Of a stretch of DNA of 64,000 nt, positions 42,946 to 50,776 are shown in pieces. Made by a program: the position numbers and the translations under genes. Where the stretch lies: contig LNIY01000001.1 in the NCBI GenBank assembly GCA_001449105.1, positions 62,001-126,000 of the forward strand, in the 5' to 3' direction. The DNA is from Caulobacter vibrioides (lineage in GTDB: Bacteria > Pseudomonadota > Alphaproteobacteria > Caulobacterales > Caulobacteraceae). The notes beneath the pieces are model-generated. The model saw only the letters and a program-made list of their open reading frames with translations. It searched no databases and was not told the origin of the DNA. How positions within the stretch are numbered: the first letter of the stretch is position 1; every line of letters starts with the position of its first letter.

Positions 42946-44733
42946 TCATCGCGATCTGGCGGCGTCGATCGCTGAGAGCTTGGCGCGCCAGACCTGCGTC
43001 CAGGCCTCGATCGCCAGCAAGTCGAAGATGTCGCCATATCGGCCGTCGTGCACCAGACGCTCAGGCGTCAACATCGCCTCCAGGGCGGCGGCGTCGACCA
43101 GCCCCCGCCTGACCAGCTCTCCATCGAGCAGGAAGGGTCTCAAGACCGGCAGGCTGTCGCCGATCGCACGGCCATAGAAGGCCGTCATGTCGCCCTTGGT
43201 CCGACGCTCGGTGACCTCAGGCGGCAATCGGCCGGAGAACGCGCGACGCGCCAGGTCCCTGCCCCGCCCTGCGGCGCACAGGACGTCGGCGGGAACGGCC
43301 AGGCAGAGCTCCACAAGAGGCTGAGAGAGCAGCGGGTGGACAAGCCGCCGCCCCCGTCCTCTGAGGCTGCGGCCTCGAACGATCTGGATGTAGGCGAGAT
43401 TGTGAATCTGCAGCCGCTTGACCGGCGGCGCGCCCCCAAGATCGCTCAGATAAGGATGGGCCGGGCGCCGGCGATCGCGGCGAAGGTCTCGCCTCGTCAG
43501 ATAGGCCGGCGCGGGCCGCCCGCCGGTCGGCGCCAGGCCCGCCGCGCCAAGGACAGCCTGACGGATCACCGACCAGGTGGAGACCTGGGTCCAGGCCGCC
43601 GTCTCCGCAAGAAATCGCGGCGCCAGCCCTTTTGGCCCCAGCCGCGCCAGTCGGTCGGCGGCGAAAAGCGGCGTCGAAAGCTCCAAGAACACGACGTCCC
43701 CGCCCTGGCCGGTGAAGATGGCGTCGACGGCGCAGCGCTCGGCCGCCTCGGCCAAGGTTCGATCGAACAAGGCATCCGCGCCGTTAAGGCTCGGCCGCGG
43801 TCCATCGGCCAAGGCCAGGAAGTCTGCCGGATCCAGCGTCATGGCCGGCCGGCGGACCGTTTCAAGGCCGACGCCGAGGCGATCGGCCACCGCCTTGGCA
43901 TAGACCCTCTCGTCCCCCACCCAGCCGTCCGTGTACTGGTTGAGCCAGCCGCGAACCTCGCCCGCGGGCGAGGCGACCAGCGCCGCACCGACGATGGCAG
44001 AGTCCAATCCCCCCGAAAGTTCGACCAGGATCCGGGGATAGAGGTTCGACCAGGCCGCCACGCAGCGATCGACACACGCGACCAGATCGCCGGGCTCGGC
44101 GTCGGCAAGGCCCGCGTCGCGCAAGATCTGAGCCGGCGTCCAGATAACGCTCCGCCGAAGCCCCTCAGACGCAACAACGACCAGTTCGCCAGGTCCCACG
44201 GCGTGAAGGCCGGTTATGCCGATCGCATCCGACACCCGAACGCTGTTGGCCAGGGCGGCCGCAACGACCGGCCAATCGATCGCCGCCCCAGGCGCCAGGT
44301 GCGTAAGCAGCGGCGCGGGAAGGTCCGAGGCCGCGACCGCCACCCCCTCACAACGCCAGGCCAGACCGTCAAGACCGCCCATAGGATCACGGAAAACCGC
44401 CAGGTCGCCGTCGCCCTGGGGCCACAGAGCCACGTAGGCGCCCCACGCCGTTCGCGCCAGGCTGCGCGCGGCGGCTTCGCAAGGAAGTCTTGCGGGGATC
44501 GTCGCCTCAACGTCCGGGCCGAAGATGTCGCCGAGCACAACCCCAGCCCCGCAAGGTCGTAACGAAACGGTCTGCTCGAGGGTGACGAAAATCCAAAGTC
44601 CGGGCTGCTGGTGTTCCAGCCGCCAGCCGCCGCTCCGCTCTAGTTCGGTCCTGACCCGCATCAGCCTCGCCGTATCGGCCGCTGAAGCCTCCGCGCGCGA
44701 CCAGGCCAGAGCGATGTAGTCGCCTTGCGCCAT
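42946..44733 (-). CDS. Lasso peptide macrolactam synthetase (C protein)
   Basis: A 595-residue asparagine-synthetase B homologue that adenylates the side-chain carboxylate of the ring Glu and closes the amide with the N-terminal Gly. The pyrophosphate-loop motif SGGLDS is at residues 240-245, with FTGQGGDVVFLE later in the synthetase domain and AFSGRLPPEVTERRTKGDMT near the end. The N-terminal amidotransferase-like half lacks the Cys2 nucleophile (MAQGDY), as in other lasso cyclases. The ATG follows the stop of the B gene immediately, so the two are translationally coupled. Confidence 0.95.
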   Translation of the reverse strand: MAQGDYIALAWSRAEASAADTARLMRVRTELERSGGWRLEHQQPGLWIFVTLEQTVSLRPCGAGVVLGDIFGPDVEATIPARLPCEAAARSLARTAWGAYVALWPQGDGDLAVFRDPMGGLDGLAWRCEGVAVAASDLPAPLLTHLAPGAAIDWPVVAAALANSVRVSDAIGITGLHAVGPGELVVVASEGLRRSVIWTPAQILRDAGLADAEPGDLVACVDRCVAAWSNLYPRILVELSGGLDSAIVGAALVASPAGEVRGWLNQYTDGWVGDERVYAKAVADRLGVGLETVRRPAMTLDPADFLALADGPRPSLNGADALFDRTLAEAAERCAVDAIFTGQGGDVVFLELSTPLFAADRLARLGPKGLAPRFLAETAAWTQVSTWSVIRQAVLGAAGLAPTGGRPAPAYLTRRDLRRDRRRPAHPYLSDLGGAPPVKRLQIHNLAYIQIVRGRSLRGRGRRLVHPLLSQPLVELCLAVPADVLCAAGRGRDLARRAFSGRLPPEVTERRTKGDMTAFYGRAIGDSLPVLRPFLLDGELVRRGLVDAAALEAMLTPERLVHDGRYGDIFDLLAIEAWTQVWRAKLSAIDAARSR

Positions 44734-45378
44734 CTACGCCGCCATCAGCCGGGAGTATCGCCGCACATGCGACAGCCGGTCGTTGAGGACCAGATCGCCG
44801 GCCTGCAGCCAGCAATGCGCAGCAAAGGGCCAGGTGCTGACCCCGAACACCCAGCGCACGCTCTCGTCGCCTCGGCCGATCCAGTCGCGCAACAGCGCGG
44901 CGCGATAGAGGCACTGGCCCTGAAACGGCGCCCAGGGCAGCAAGCGCCGGAAAGCGACGGATCGCCGGGTCGTTTCGGCCGACGGCGACAGCGGAACGGC
45001 GGCCGGCCGCTCTCGAACCAGCCCGCGCAACGGGGCCAGCTTGTAGCGCCAGGCCATGCCCGCCAGCGCGACCAGGAAACTGGAAATGTCGCCCGCCTGC
45101 AGGGGCCCAGCCGCCCGATCGAAAAGATCCCCCATGGGCGCGGGCGGCAAGACCCGAAGACCGGACGGCGGCCCAGCGTTTGCAGCCGCCAAGCCGCTCT
45201 GTAGCAACTCGGCGGCTAGCTCGGCGTCCAGCAAGACCGCTCCGCTCGCGTCCGCATCGAGCGCGATCTGCGCCTCGGCGTTGGGCAGGACGAAGTAGCT
45301 GTTTTGACGGATGTCCAGCAGCACGAGATCACGCTCGTGCATGACGGCGAAGACGTGTTGCGGCCACCAGATCTGCAT
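44734..45378 (-). CDS. Lasso peptide B protein, fused RRE and leader protease
   Basis: A 214-residue protein. Residues 1-80 are a PqqD-like RiPP recognition element (VFAVMHERDLVLLDIRQNSYFVLP, LDAELAAELL) that binds the leader. Residues 95-214 are the transglutaminase-like cysteine protease with PFQGQCLYRAALLRDWI (Cys156), FAAHCW (His188) and LVLND (Asp200), which cuts the leader after the Thr-Leu. Proteobacterial clusters usually have this fused form. GGAGACAAGG precedes ATG 45378. It is 64 bp downstream of precursor 1 and in the same operon as the cyclase. Confidence 0.95.
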   Translation of the reverse strand: MQIWWPQHVFAVMHERDLVLLDIRQNSYFVLPNAEAQIALDADASGAVLLDAELAAELLQSGLAAANAGPPSGLRVLPPAPMGDLFDRAAGPLQAGDISSFLVALAGMAWRYKLAPLRGLVRERPAAVPLSPSAETTRRSVAFRRLLPWAPFQGQCLYRAALLRDWIGRGDESVRWVFGVSTWPFAAHCWLQAGDLVLNDRLSHVRRYSRLMAA

Positions 45379-45442
45379 TGGTCCTTGTCTCCGACGAAAG
45401 GATCGTCGAGCGCGACCAGGCCGCGCTCGACGAGACGCGCTC

Positions 45443-45562
45443 TCAGGCCGGCGGCTTGGGCTGCAGCGTCACCAGGGCCTCGACATAGGGCCCCTCGATG
45501 CCCAGCGTGCGACGCTTGGCGTTGCCGAGGCGGACCAGCCGATGGGTGCGGATCTTGGTCAT
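45443..45562 (-). CDS. Lasso peptide precursor 1 (39 aa)
   Basis: A 39-residue precursor. Leader MTKIRTHRLVRLGNAKRRTL ends with Thr at position -2, the universal mark of lasso leaders. The predicted core is GIEGPYVEALVTLQPKPPA (19 residues), with Gly1 and Glu8 for an eight-membered macrolactam, and the Thr-Leu/Gly cleavage site as in caulosegnins. GGAGAA lies before ATG 45562. It is the gene next to the B protein. The second precursor upstream has the same leader plan (AKRRTL then GI), which supports both. Plug residues and final topology cannot be read with certainty. Confidence 0.92.
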   Translation of the reverse strand: MTKIRTHRLVRLGNAKRRTLGIEGPYVEALVTLQPKPPA

Positions 45563-45613
45563 CGCAGTTCTCCGTGGTTCGTCGCAAAGACGCGACAAGC
45601 ACACTGAATGACT

Positions 45614-45650
45614 GCACGCCCAGACACTCAAACTATATCTGGAATATTCT
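45614..45650 (-). promoter_or_regulatory. Promoter region of precursor 1
   Basis: The AT-rich box around TATAGTTTGA (minus strand) and a GGGCGTGC segment lie about 65-85 bp upstream of the precursor start. A similar TATAGGTTGA and GGGCGTGC pair occurs in front of precursor 2, so each precursor probably has its own promoter and leader. Confidence 0.45.
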
Positions 45651-45659
45651 CTAAGGATC

Positions 45660-45685
45660 GGCGGGCGACCGTCCGGCCGCCCGCC
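45660..45685 (-). terminator. Hairpin after precursor 2
   Basis: GGCGGGCG pairs with CGCCCGCC, with two more pairs inside, and a loop of four, directly after the stop of precursor 2 (45693). It has no strong T run, so it may work as a leaky terminator or RNA stabiliser that sets the ratio of the two precursors. Confidence 0.55.
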
Positions 45686-45692
45686 TTTCCGC

Positions 45693-45812
45693 TTACGGCG
45701 TCGGCGTCCAGCGCAGGCCGCCGGCCGCCTCAAGGAACATGCCGTCGATCCCCAGTGTGCGCCGCTTGGCGCCGCAGAGCTTGACCAGCTTGGCTTTCCG
45801 GATCGCTTTCAT
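45693..45812 (-). CDS. Lasso peptide precursor 2 (39 aa)
   Basis: A 39-residue precursor that is easily missed because of its length. Leader MKAIRKAKLVKLCGAKRRTL again ends with Thr at -2. The predicted core is GIDGMFLEAAGGLRWTPTP (19 residues), Gly1 with Glu8 in the ring, and a bulky Arg-Trp near positions 14-15 that could act as plugs. GGAAGGA lies before ATG 45812. It shares the leader and the start of the core with precursor 1 but differs in the tail, so the two products probably have different targets or receptors. Confidence 0.92.
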   Translation of the reverse strand: MKAIRKAKLVKLCGAKRRTLGIDGMFLEAAGGLRWTPTP

Positions 45813-45846
45813 GGTGCTCGTCCTTCCTTGAACGCCGCACAGGCGC

Positions 45847-45900
45847 GGCGTGCAAGAGCGCACGCCCCCAAAGCTCGATATTCAACCTATACCTACCAAA
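45847..45900 (-). promoter_or_regulatory. Promoter and leader hairpin of precursor 2
   Basis: A perfect 7-bp hairpin (GGCGTGC / GCACGCC, 45847-45866) in the transcribed leader is preceded by an AT-rich promoter region with TATAGGTTGA and an upstream run of A and T. The GntR gene lies on the same strand upstream, 131 bp from the precursor. Confidence 0.45.
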
Positions 45901-45943
45901 TAGATTTTATATTGCGCAGCGCCCCACCGTATTGGAGACCTGC

Positions 45944-46615
45944 TCACCACCCCGCGCCGCCATGTCGCCGGCGCGCCGCGGCAACGATCTCGCCCGAAGC
46001 GGCCCGGCGCCGCATGTGATAGAGCTCCACAGCCTCGCTCAGCGCGCCCCAGGCTCTGCCGTCATAACGCTCGCAAAGCGCCAGCAATTCGGTGTCCGCG
46101 CCGGCCAAGACCAACGCCTCGACCTTTCGGGCCGGCCCAAGACGATCGGAGAGATTGGATTGGCAGGCACTGAGCGCACGCCCCCCGCCAACGCGCACGA
46201 TCCGGGCGAACAGCGCCTCGGCCCCGATCGCCACGCCCTCGGCCGAAGGCGCCGCCTCGAGCAGAGCGGCGACCTCTCGCGCCACGAGGGGGCCCGCATC
46301 GATATCCGTCGCCGCTTCCATCACGCCCAGAGCGGCGCCGACGTGCAACTGGTTGAGATCGTAGAGTTCGACAAGGTCCAGAGGGTCGAAGCGCCAGCCG
46401 AAGTAGCCTCTTCCTCGACGATCCTCGATCAGACCCTCGCCCGCCAACCGCGAGAGAGCCTCGCGCACCGGTGTCGGGCTCAGCCTCAGTTCGCGAGCGA
46501 TATCGGTGATCGTCAGCGCCTCGCCCTGAACGAAGTCCCCTTCCCTGACGCGCCCCCTCAGCGCCTCCAACGCCCGATGGAACGGATCGCGCTCCTGGAT
46601 CAAGCCCGCCTCCAA
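45944..46615 (-). CDS. GntR-family regulator (FCD type)
   Basis: A 223-residue regulator. The winged helix is at residues 10-75: FHRALEALRGRVREGDF, LTITDIARELRLSPTPVREALSRLAGEGLIEDRRGRGYFGW. A helical FCD-like ligand domain follows (LVELYDLNQLHVGAALGVMEAA). The start is TTG 46615, with only a weak GAAG in front; the N-terminal length fits the family. It is upstream of the lasso precursors and in the same direction, so it may control them. As far as I recall, GntR genes occur in several Caulobacter lasso loci. Confidence 0.85.
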   Translation of the reverse strand: MEAGLIQERDPFHRALEALRGRVREGDFVQGEALTITDIARELRLSPTPVREALSRLAGEGLIEDRRGRGYFGWRFDPLDLVELYDLNQLHVGAALGVMEAATDIDAGPLVAREVAALLEAAPSAEGVAIGAEALFARIVRVGGGRALSACQSNLSDRLGPARKVEALVLAGADTELLALCERYDGRAWGALSEAVELYHMRRRAASGEIVAAARRRHGGAGW

Positions 46616-46736
46616 AGCTTCACAAACGCAGGCTACAATTATTCAGCGAGCACGCGCCGAGCAGCAACATGAATTGCTCCGTGTTTCCAGTTATTTCACG
46701 AACACGAAAATCGATTGCGTGAAGACCGCAATATTT

Positions 46737-46783
46737 TTGCGCCCTAAGGCGCAATGAAAACGCTGCCTCATCTTCCGAAGATG
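46737..46783. promoter_or_regulatory. Two palindromes between GntR and XRE genes
   Basis: TTGCGCC-CTAA-GGCGCAA (46737-46754) and CATCTTC-C-GAAGATG (46769-46783) are perfect 7-bp inverted repeats in an AT-richer divergent intergenic region. Neither has a T run in the right place for a terminator, so operators for one or both flanking regulators are more likely. Confidence 0.45.
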
Positions 46784-46899
46784 TCGCACACGTCTTTGTC
46801 GACAAAATTCGCGCGCAAACTCCGCTTGCCGACCAAACTGTTCAACATGCCGGTTGATCACCACACCAAAGCGCGAGAGGGTCGCGCTTGAGTTGATCA

Positions 46900-47409
46900 A
46901 TGCGCATCGGTCCTATGCCAGTTGAGAGTCCCGACCGCCGTTCATGGAACAGCCTCCTCTCAAGGGCGCTTCGGATCTTGCGCCGAGCCCGAATGCTCAA
47001 GGTTGAGCAAATCGCCGAGGCGATGAGCCTCAAGCCTCGCACCTACGAACACTTCGAAGCCGGTGGCGGCCGCATTCGGTTGGATCGCATCGACCAGTTC
47101 GCAGTCGCCCTGAACGCCGATCCTCACGCGCTCTACGGAGCGATCATGATCGGATCCCCTCGCTTTGCCTACCGCGCCGCCGACAACAAGCTCATGACGG
47201 CCTTGCTGATCGGGCTGCAGGAGTTCGACCAGCGTGCAGGCGACGACATTCGCCTGCTCGATACGATGACCGTGATGACCGCGTTCAGCGAAACCTTCGA
47301 GCGCCTGCACAAGGAGGCGCAGACCCGCTCCGAACTGGCCGAGCGCCTAAGCGGCGGCCCGGCTATCGCCTCCGACGAAGGCGATCCAGACCCCCCAAGC
47401 GAAGTCTGA
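46900..47409 (+). CDS. XRE-type HTH regulator
   Basis: A 169-residue Cro/C1-type regulator. The HTH lies at about residues 19-80: LSRALRILRRARMLKVEQIAEAMSLKPRTYEHFEAGGGRIRLDRIDQFAVAL. A C-terminal helical segment (FSETFERLHKEAQTRSELAERL) may dimerise. The ATG at 46900 or 46915 could be used. It is divergent from the GntR gene. No SOS-type autoprotease site is seen. The following 295 bp to the PQQ dehydrogenase hold no supported gene. Confidence 0.85.
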   Translation: MRIGPMPVESPDRRSWNSLLSRALRILRRARMLKVEQIAEAMSLKPRTYEHFEAGGGRIRLDRIDQFAVALNADPHALYGAIMIGSPRFAYRAADNKLMTALLIGLQEFDQRAGDDIRLLDTMTVMTAFSETFERLHKEAQTRSELAERLSGGPAIASDEGDPDPPSEV

Positions 47410-47704
47410 CGGCCATCGCGCTCCAACACCGACGGGGTGCAAGAACGCATGACCGAGCCCTCCGCCCCGCAAATTCCTATCGATGGCAACGATGTCACCG
47501 GCAGGACGGGGGAGTTGAACCATAAACCTCAAGCCCCAAAATTGACCACCGAGCGCTGACGACGGCGCCGATGAGGGTGGAGGGGATCAGGGCGGTGTTG
47601 GTCATGTCGGCCGAGCACGCCAGGCGCCGCGAGGTTCAGAGCCAAGCCACGGAACGCCCCCTCGCCCGCCGGTGTTGTCGCACCGGGCGTTGGTGGAGAG
47701 ATGC

Positions 47705-50053
47705 ATGTCGGTCTTGGTTCGCCTGCTGGGCGCTCTCCTGGTTCTGATCGGTCTGGTGCTGGGCGTTGGTGGAGCCTGGCTCGCCGTCCTGGGCGGGTCG
47801 CCCTACTACGTCCTGGCCGGGCTTGGCCTGCTGATCGCGGGCGTGCTGGTCGCCCGCCTGAAGCCGGCCGGCGCGGTCGTCTACTTCGTCATCTTTGCGC
47901 TGACCGTTGTCTGGGCGCTGTGGGAGACCGGGCTGGACGGCTGGGCCCTCGTGCCGCGTCTCGTCGCCCCGCTGGTGATCCTGCTGCTGGTCGTGCTGTC
48001 GCTGCCGGTGCTGACGCGACGGGGAAGCAAGCCGATGCTGGCGGGGCTGGCGGCGTTCGTCGTGCTGGTCGGCGTTGGCGGCGCCATCGTCGCGGCCGCC
48101 GATCGCCCGACGCCGGCCAAGCCGCTGCCTGCGGCGCTCGCCGGACCCGGCGCTGCGATGGGCGCCGACTGGATCGCCTATGGCGGCTCGCACGACGCCC
48201 AGCGCTTCTCGGCCGCCGCCCAGATCACCAAGGCCAATGTCGGCAAGCTCGAGCGCGTCTGGACCTTCCGCACCGGCGACCTGCCCGAGAAGTTCGGCGC
48301 CGAGACCACGCCGCTGAAGATCGGCGACAGCGTCTATCTCTGCTCGGCGATGAACAAGCTGTTCGCGCTGGACGCTCGCGACGGCAAGCAGCGCTGGGCC
48401 TACGACCCGAAGGTCTCCAAGGACGCTGTCCCCTATACGGCCGCCTGCCGAGGCGTGACCTACTTCGTGCAACCCGGCGCGACGCCCGACGCCGCCTGCG
48501 CCGCGCGGATCATCGAGGGCACGCTGGACGGCCGCCTGATCGCCGTCGACGCTCGCAACGGAAAGCCCTGCGCGGACTTTGGCCAGGGCGGCCAGGTCGA
48601 CATCAAGACCGGCATGGGCGAGGTCGTGCCCGGCATGGTGTCGATCACGTCCGCGCCGACCATCGTGCGCGGGATCATCGTCACCGGCCACCAGGTGCTT
48701 GACGGACAGAAGCGCTGGGCGCCATCGGGCGTCATCCAGGGCTACGACGCCGTCACCGGCCAGATGCGCTTTGCCTGGGACATGATGGCGCCCGACATCA
48801 CCGGCCTGCCGCCCCAGGGACGCACCTACACGCCCGGCACGCCGAACATGTGGACCACGGCCACCGGCGACGACGCCTTGGGCCTGGTCTACCTGCCGAT
48901 GGGCAATTCGGCCGCCGACTATTACAGCTCGCTGCGCCGCCCGGCGGAAAAGGAATGGTCCTCGGCGCTGGTGGCGCTGGACGTCGCCACCGGCAAGCCG
49001 CGCTGGAAGTTCCAGACCGCCCACAACGACGTCTGGGACTATGACCTGGGCTCGCAGGGCACGCTGGTCGACTTCCCCACGGCGGGCGGCCCCGTGCCGG
49101 CGATCATCCTGCCCAGCAAGCAGGGCGAGATCTACATCCTCGACCGGCGCACCGGCCGCCCGCTGACGGGTGTCGAGGAGCGCGCGGTTCCCGGCGGCGG
49201 TGTCGAGCCGGCGCAGCGGGCCAAGACCCAGCCCTTCTCGCTCTATCACAGCCTGGCAAAGCCCCGGCTGACCGAGAAGGACATGTGGGGCATGTCGCCG
49301 ATCGACCAGATGATCTGCCGCATCCAGTTCAAGCGCGCGATCTATAACGGCCCCTACACCCCGCCGCAGGCCAAGGCCCGCTGGATCCAGTATCCCGGCT
49401 ACAACGGCGGCTCGGACTGGGGCGGCATCGCGCTGGATCCGCGCCGCGGCGTGATCGTCGCCAACTACAACGACATGCCCAACTACAACCAGCTCGTGCC
49501 GCGCGCCGTCGCCGACGCCAGGGGCTGGTTCCCGCGTGGCGACCCACGCGAGAAGACCAAGGCCGGAGGCGCCGAGGGCGCTGGCGATCCGCAGACGGGC
49601 GTTCCGTACGCCATCGACGTCAACGCCGGCTGGCGGATGCCCGGTACGGGAATGCTCTGCAAGCGCCCGCCCTATGGCGGCATCCGCGCCATCGACCTGA
49701 AGACCGGCGCCACGCTGTGGGACCGTCCGTTCGGCACGGCGCGGCGCAACGGCCCCTTCGGCATACCCTCGATGCTGCCGGTCGACATCGGCACGCCCAA
49801 CAACGGCGGCTCGGCGGTGACGGCCGGCGGCTTGGTCTTCATCGCCGCGGCGACCGACAACCTGTTCCGCGCCATCGACATCGAAACCGGCAAGACGGTG
49901 TGGAGCGACCTGCTGCCGGCCGGCGGCCAGGCCAATCCGATGGTCTACGAGCAGGACGGCCGCCAGTACGTGGTGATCATGGCCGGCGGGCATCACTTCA
50001 TGGAGACGCCCGAGGGCGACTACCTGATCGCCTACGCCCTGCCGAAGGGCTGA
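47705..50053 (+). CDS. gcd: PQQ-dependent membrane dehydrogenase, glucose family
   Basis: A 782-residue quinoprotein dehydrogenase of the glucose/quinate/shikimate family. Five N-terminal membrane helices (residues 1-130) anchor it and pass electrons to ubiquinone. The periplasmic eight-bladed propeller shows the repeated W-motifs, for example GDSVYLCSAMNKLFALDARDGKQRW, WKFQTAHNDVWDYDLGSQ and FNGYPGYNG-like WIQYPGYNGGSDWGG. HNDVWDYD and the late GGLVFIAAATDN are typical of this group. The ATG at 47705 follows GGAGAG. Glucose is the commonest substrate; quinate or shikimate is not excluded. The oxidase genes downstream can reoxidise the quinol pool. Confidence 0.88.
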   Translation: MSVLVRLLGALLVLIGLVLGVGGAWLAVLGGSPYYVLAGLGLLIAGVLVARLKPAGAVVYFVIFALTVVWALWETGLDGWALVPRLVAPLVILLLVVLSLPVLTRRGSKPMLAGLAAFVVLVGVGGAIVAAADRPTPAKPLPAALAGPGAAMGADWIAYGGSHDAQRFSAAAQITKANVGKLERVWTFRTGDLPEKFGAETTPLKIGDSVYLCSAMNKLFALDARDGKQRWAYDPKVSKDAVPYTAACRGVTYFVQPGATPDAACAARIIEGTLDGRLIAVDARNGKPCADFGQGGQVDIKTGMGEVVPGMVSITSAPTIVRGIIVTGHQVLDGQKRWAPSGVIQGYDAVTGQMRFAWDMMAPDITGLPPQGRTYTPGTPNMWTTATGDDALGLVYLPMGNSAADYYSSLRRPAEKEWSSALVALDVATGKPRWKFQTAHNDVWDYDLGSQGTLVDFPTAGGPVPAIILPSKQGEIYILDRRTGRPLTGVEERAVPGGGVEPAQRAKTQPFSLYHSLAKPRLTEKDMWGMSPIDQMICRIQFKRAIYNGPYTPPQAKARWIQYPGYNGGSDWGGIALDPRRGVIVANYNDMPNYNQLVPRAVADARGWFPRGDPREKTKAGGAEGAGDPQTGVPYAIDVNAGWRMPGTGMLCKRPPYGGIRAIDLKTGATLWDRPFGTARRNGPFGIPSMLPVDIGTPNNGGSAVTAGGLVFIAAATDNLFRAIDIETGKTVWSDLLPAGGQANPMVYEQDGRQYVVIMAGGHHFMETPEGDYLIAYALPKG

Positions 50054-50056
50054 ACC

Positions 50057-50776
50057 ATGGAGACCTGGACGCCATACTGCGGCGCCGGCCCCTCGCCCGC
50101 CGAGATCTGGAGCCGCTGGAACCTCGACCCGCTGCTGCTTGGCGCCTTAACGCTGATGGCTGCATGGCTTTGGGGCGCGGCCCCGACCAGGCGCGGCTTG
50201 GCCCTCGCGGCCGTGGCGGTGCTGCTGGTCAGCTTCGTGTCGCCCCTCTGCGCGCTCAGTTCGGCGCTGTTCTCGGCCCGCACGGCGCACCACGTGCTGC
50301 TGACCAGCCTCGCCGCGCCCTTGATGGTTTGGGCCCTGCCCCGTCCCCGCGCCTCAAGGAGCCTCGCGGCGGCGACACTCGCCTTCGCCGGGGCTTTCTG
50401 GCTGTGGCATGTCCCGGCGCTCTACGAGGCGGCGCTGTCGAACCATGGCGTCTACTGGCTGATGCAAGCCAGCATGCTTGCGTCGGCGATGGTGTTCTGG
50501 CGCGCAGTTCGGGCCGCTCCGGCGCCGGCCGCCGTCGCCGCGCTGGTGGCGACCACCGTGCAGATGGGCCTGCTGGGCGCCCTGCTGACCTTCATGCCGC
50601 GCGCGCTCTATGCGCCCCACGCCCTGACGACCACGTCCTGGGGCTTGTCGCCGCTGGACGACCAGCAACTGGCGGGCCTCGTCATGTGGATCCCGGCGGC
50701 CAGCGTCTACCTTGCCGCGGCGCTCGCCCTGCTCGGCCGGCGGCTGCGTAGCGCCTCGGGCTTCGCGGCCCGATGA
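50057..50776 (+). CDS. ctaG: CtaG-type cytochrome oxidase assembly protein
   Basis: A 239-residue membrane protein of the CtaG_caa3 family with about seven helices: PLLLGALTLMAAWLWGAAP, LAAVAVLLVSFVSPLCALSS, then HHVLLTSLAAPLMVWALP and FAGAFWLWHVPALYEAAL. The conserved His and Trp-His-x-Pro (LWHVPALYEAAL) residues are present. It would help insert copper into the caa3 oxidase encoded downstream. It starts 3 bp after the dehydrogenase stop and its own stop overlaps the next start as ATGA. Confidence 0.85.
   Translation: METWTPYCGAGPSPAEIWSRWNLDPLLLGALTLMAAWLWGAAPTRRGLALAAVAVLLVSFVSPLCALSSALFSARTAHHVLLTSLAAPLMVWALPRPRASRSLAAATLAFAGAFWLWHVPALYEAALSNHGVYWLMQASMLASAMVFWRAVRAAPAPAAVAALVATTVQMGLLGALLTFMPRALYAPHALTTTSWGLSPLDDQQLAGLVMWIPAASVYLAAALALLGRRLRSASGFAAR

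Noticed and set aside
42919-45442. Missing ABC exporter of the lasso cluster
   Set aside because: Clusters of the isopeptidase type normally lack the D-type transporter, so its absence is not a defect.
45216-45617. Minus-strand frame overlapping the lasso precursor 1 and the B gene in another register
   Set aside because: The register used by the precursor and the B protein explains all conserved motifs.
47480-47560. tRNA-like stretch near GGGGGAGTTGAACC
   Set aside because: No cloverleaf can be drawn; acceptor and anticodon arms do not pair.
47636-49996. Minus-strand frame of 786 codons opposite the PQQ dehydrogenase
   Set aside because: It is the antisense shadow of a well-supported gene; low-complexity Arg/Gly/His product without domains.
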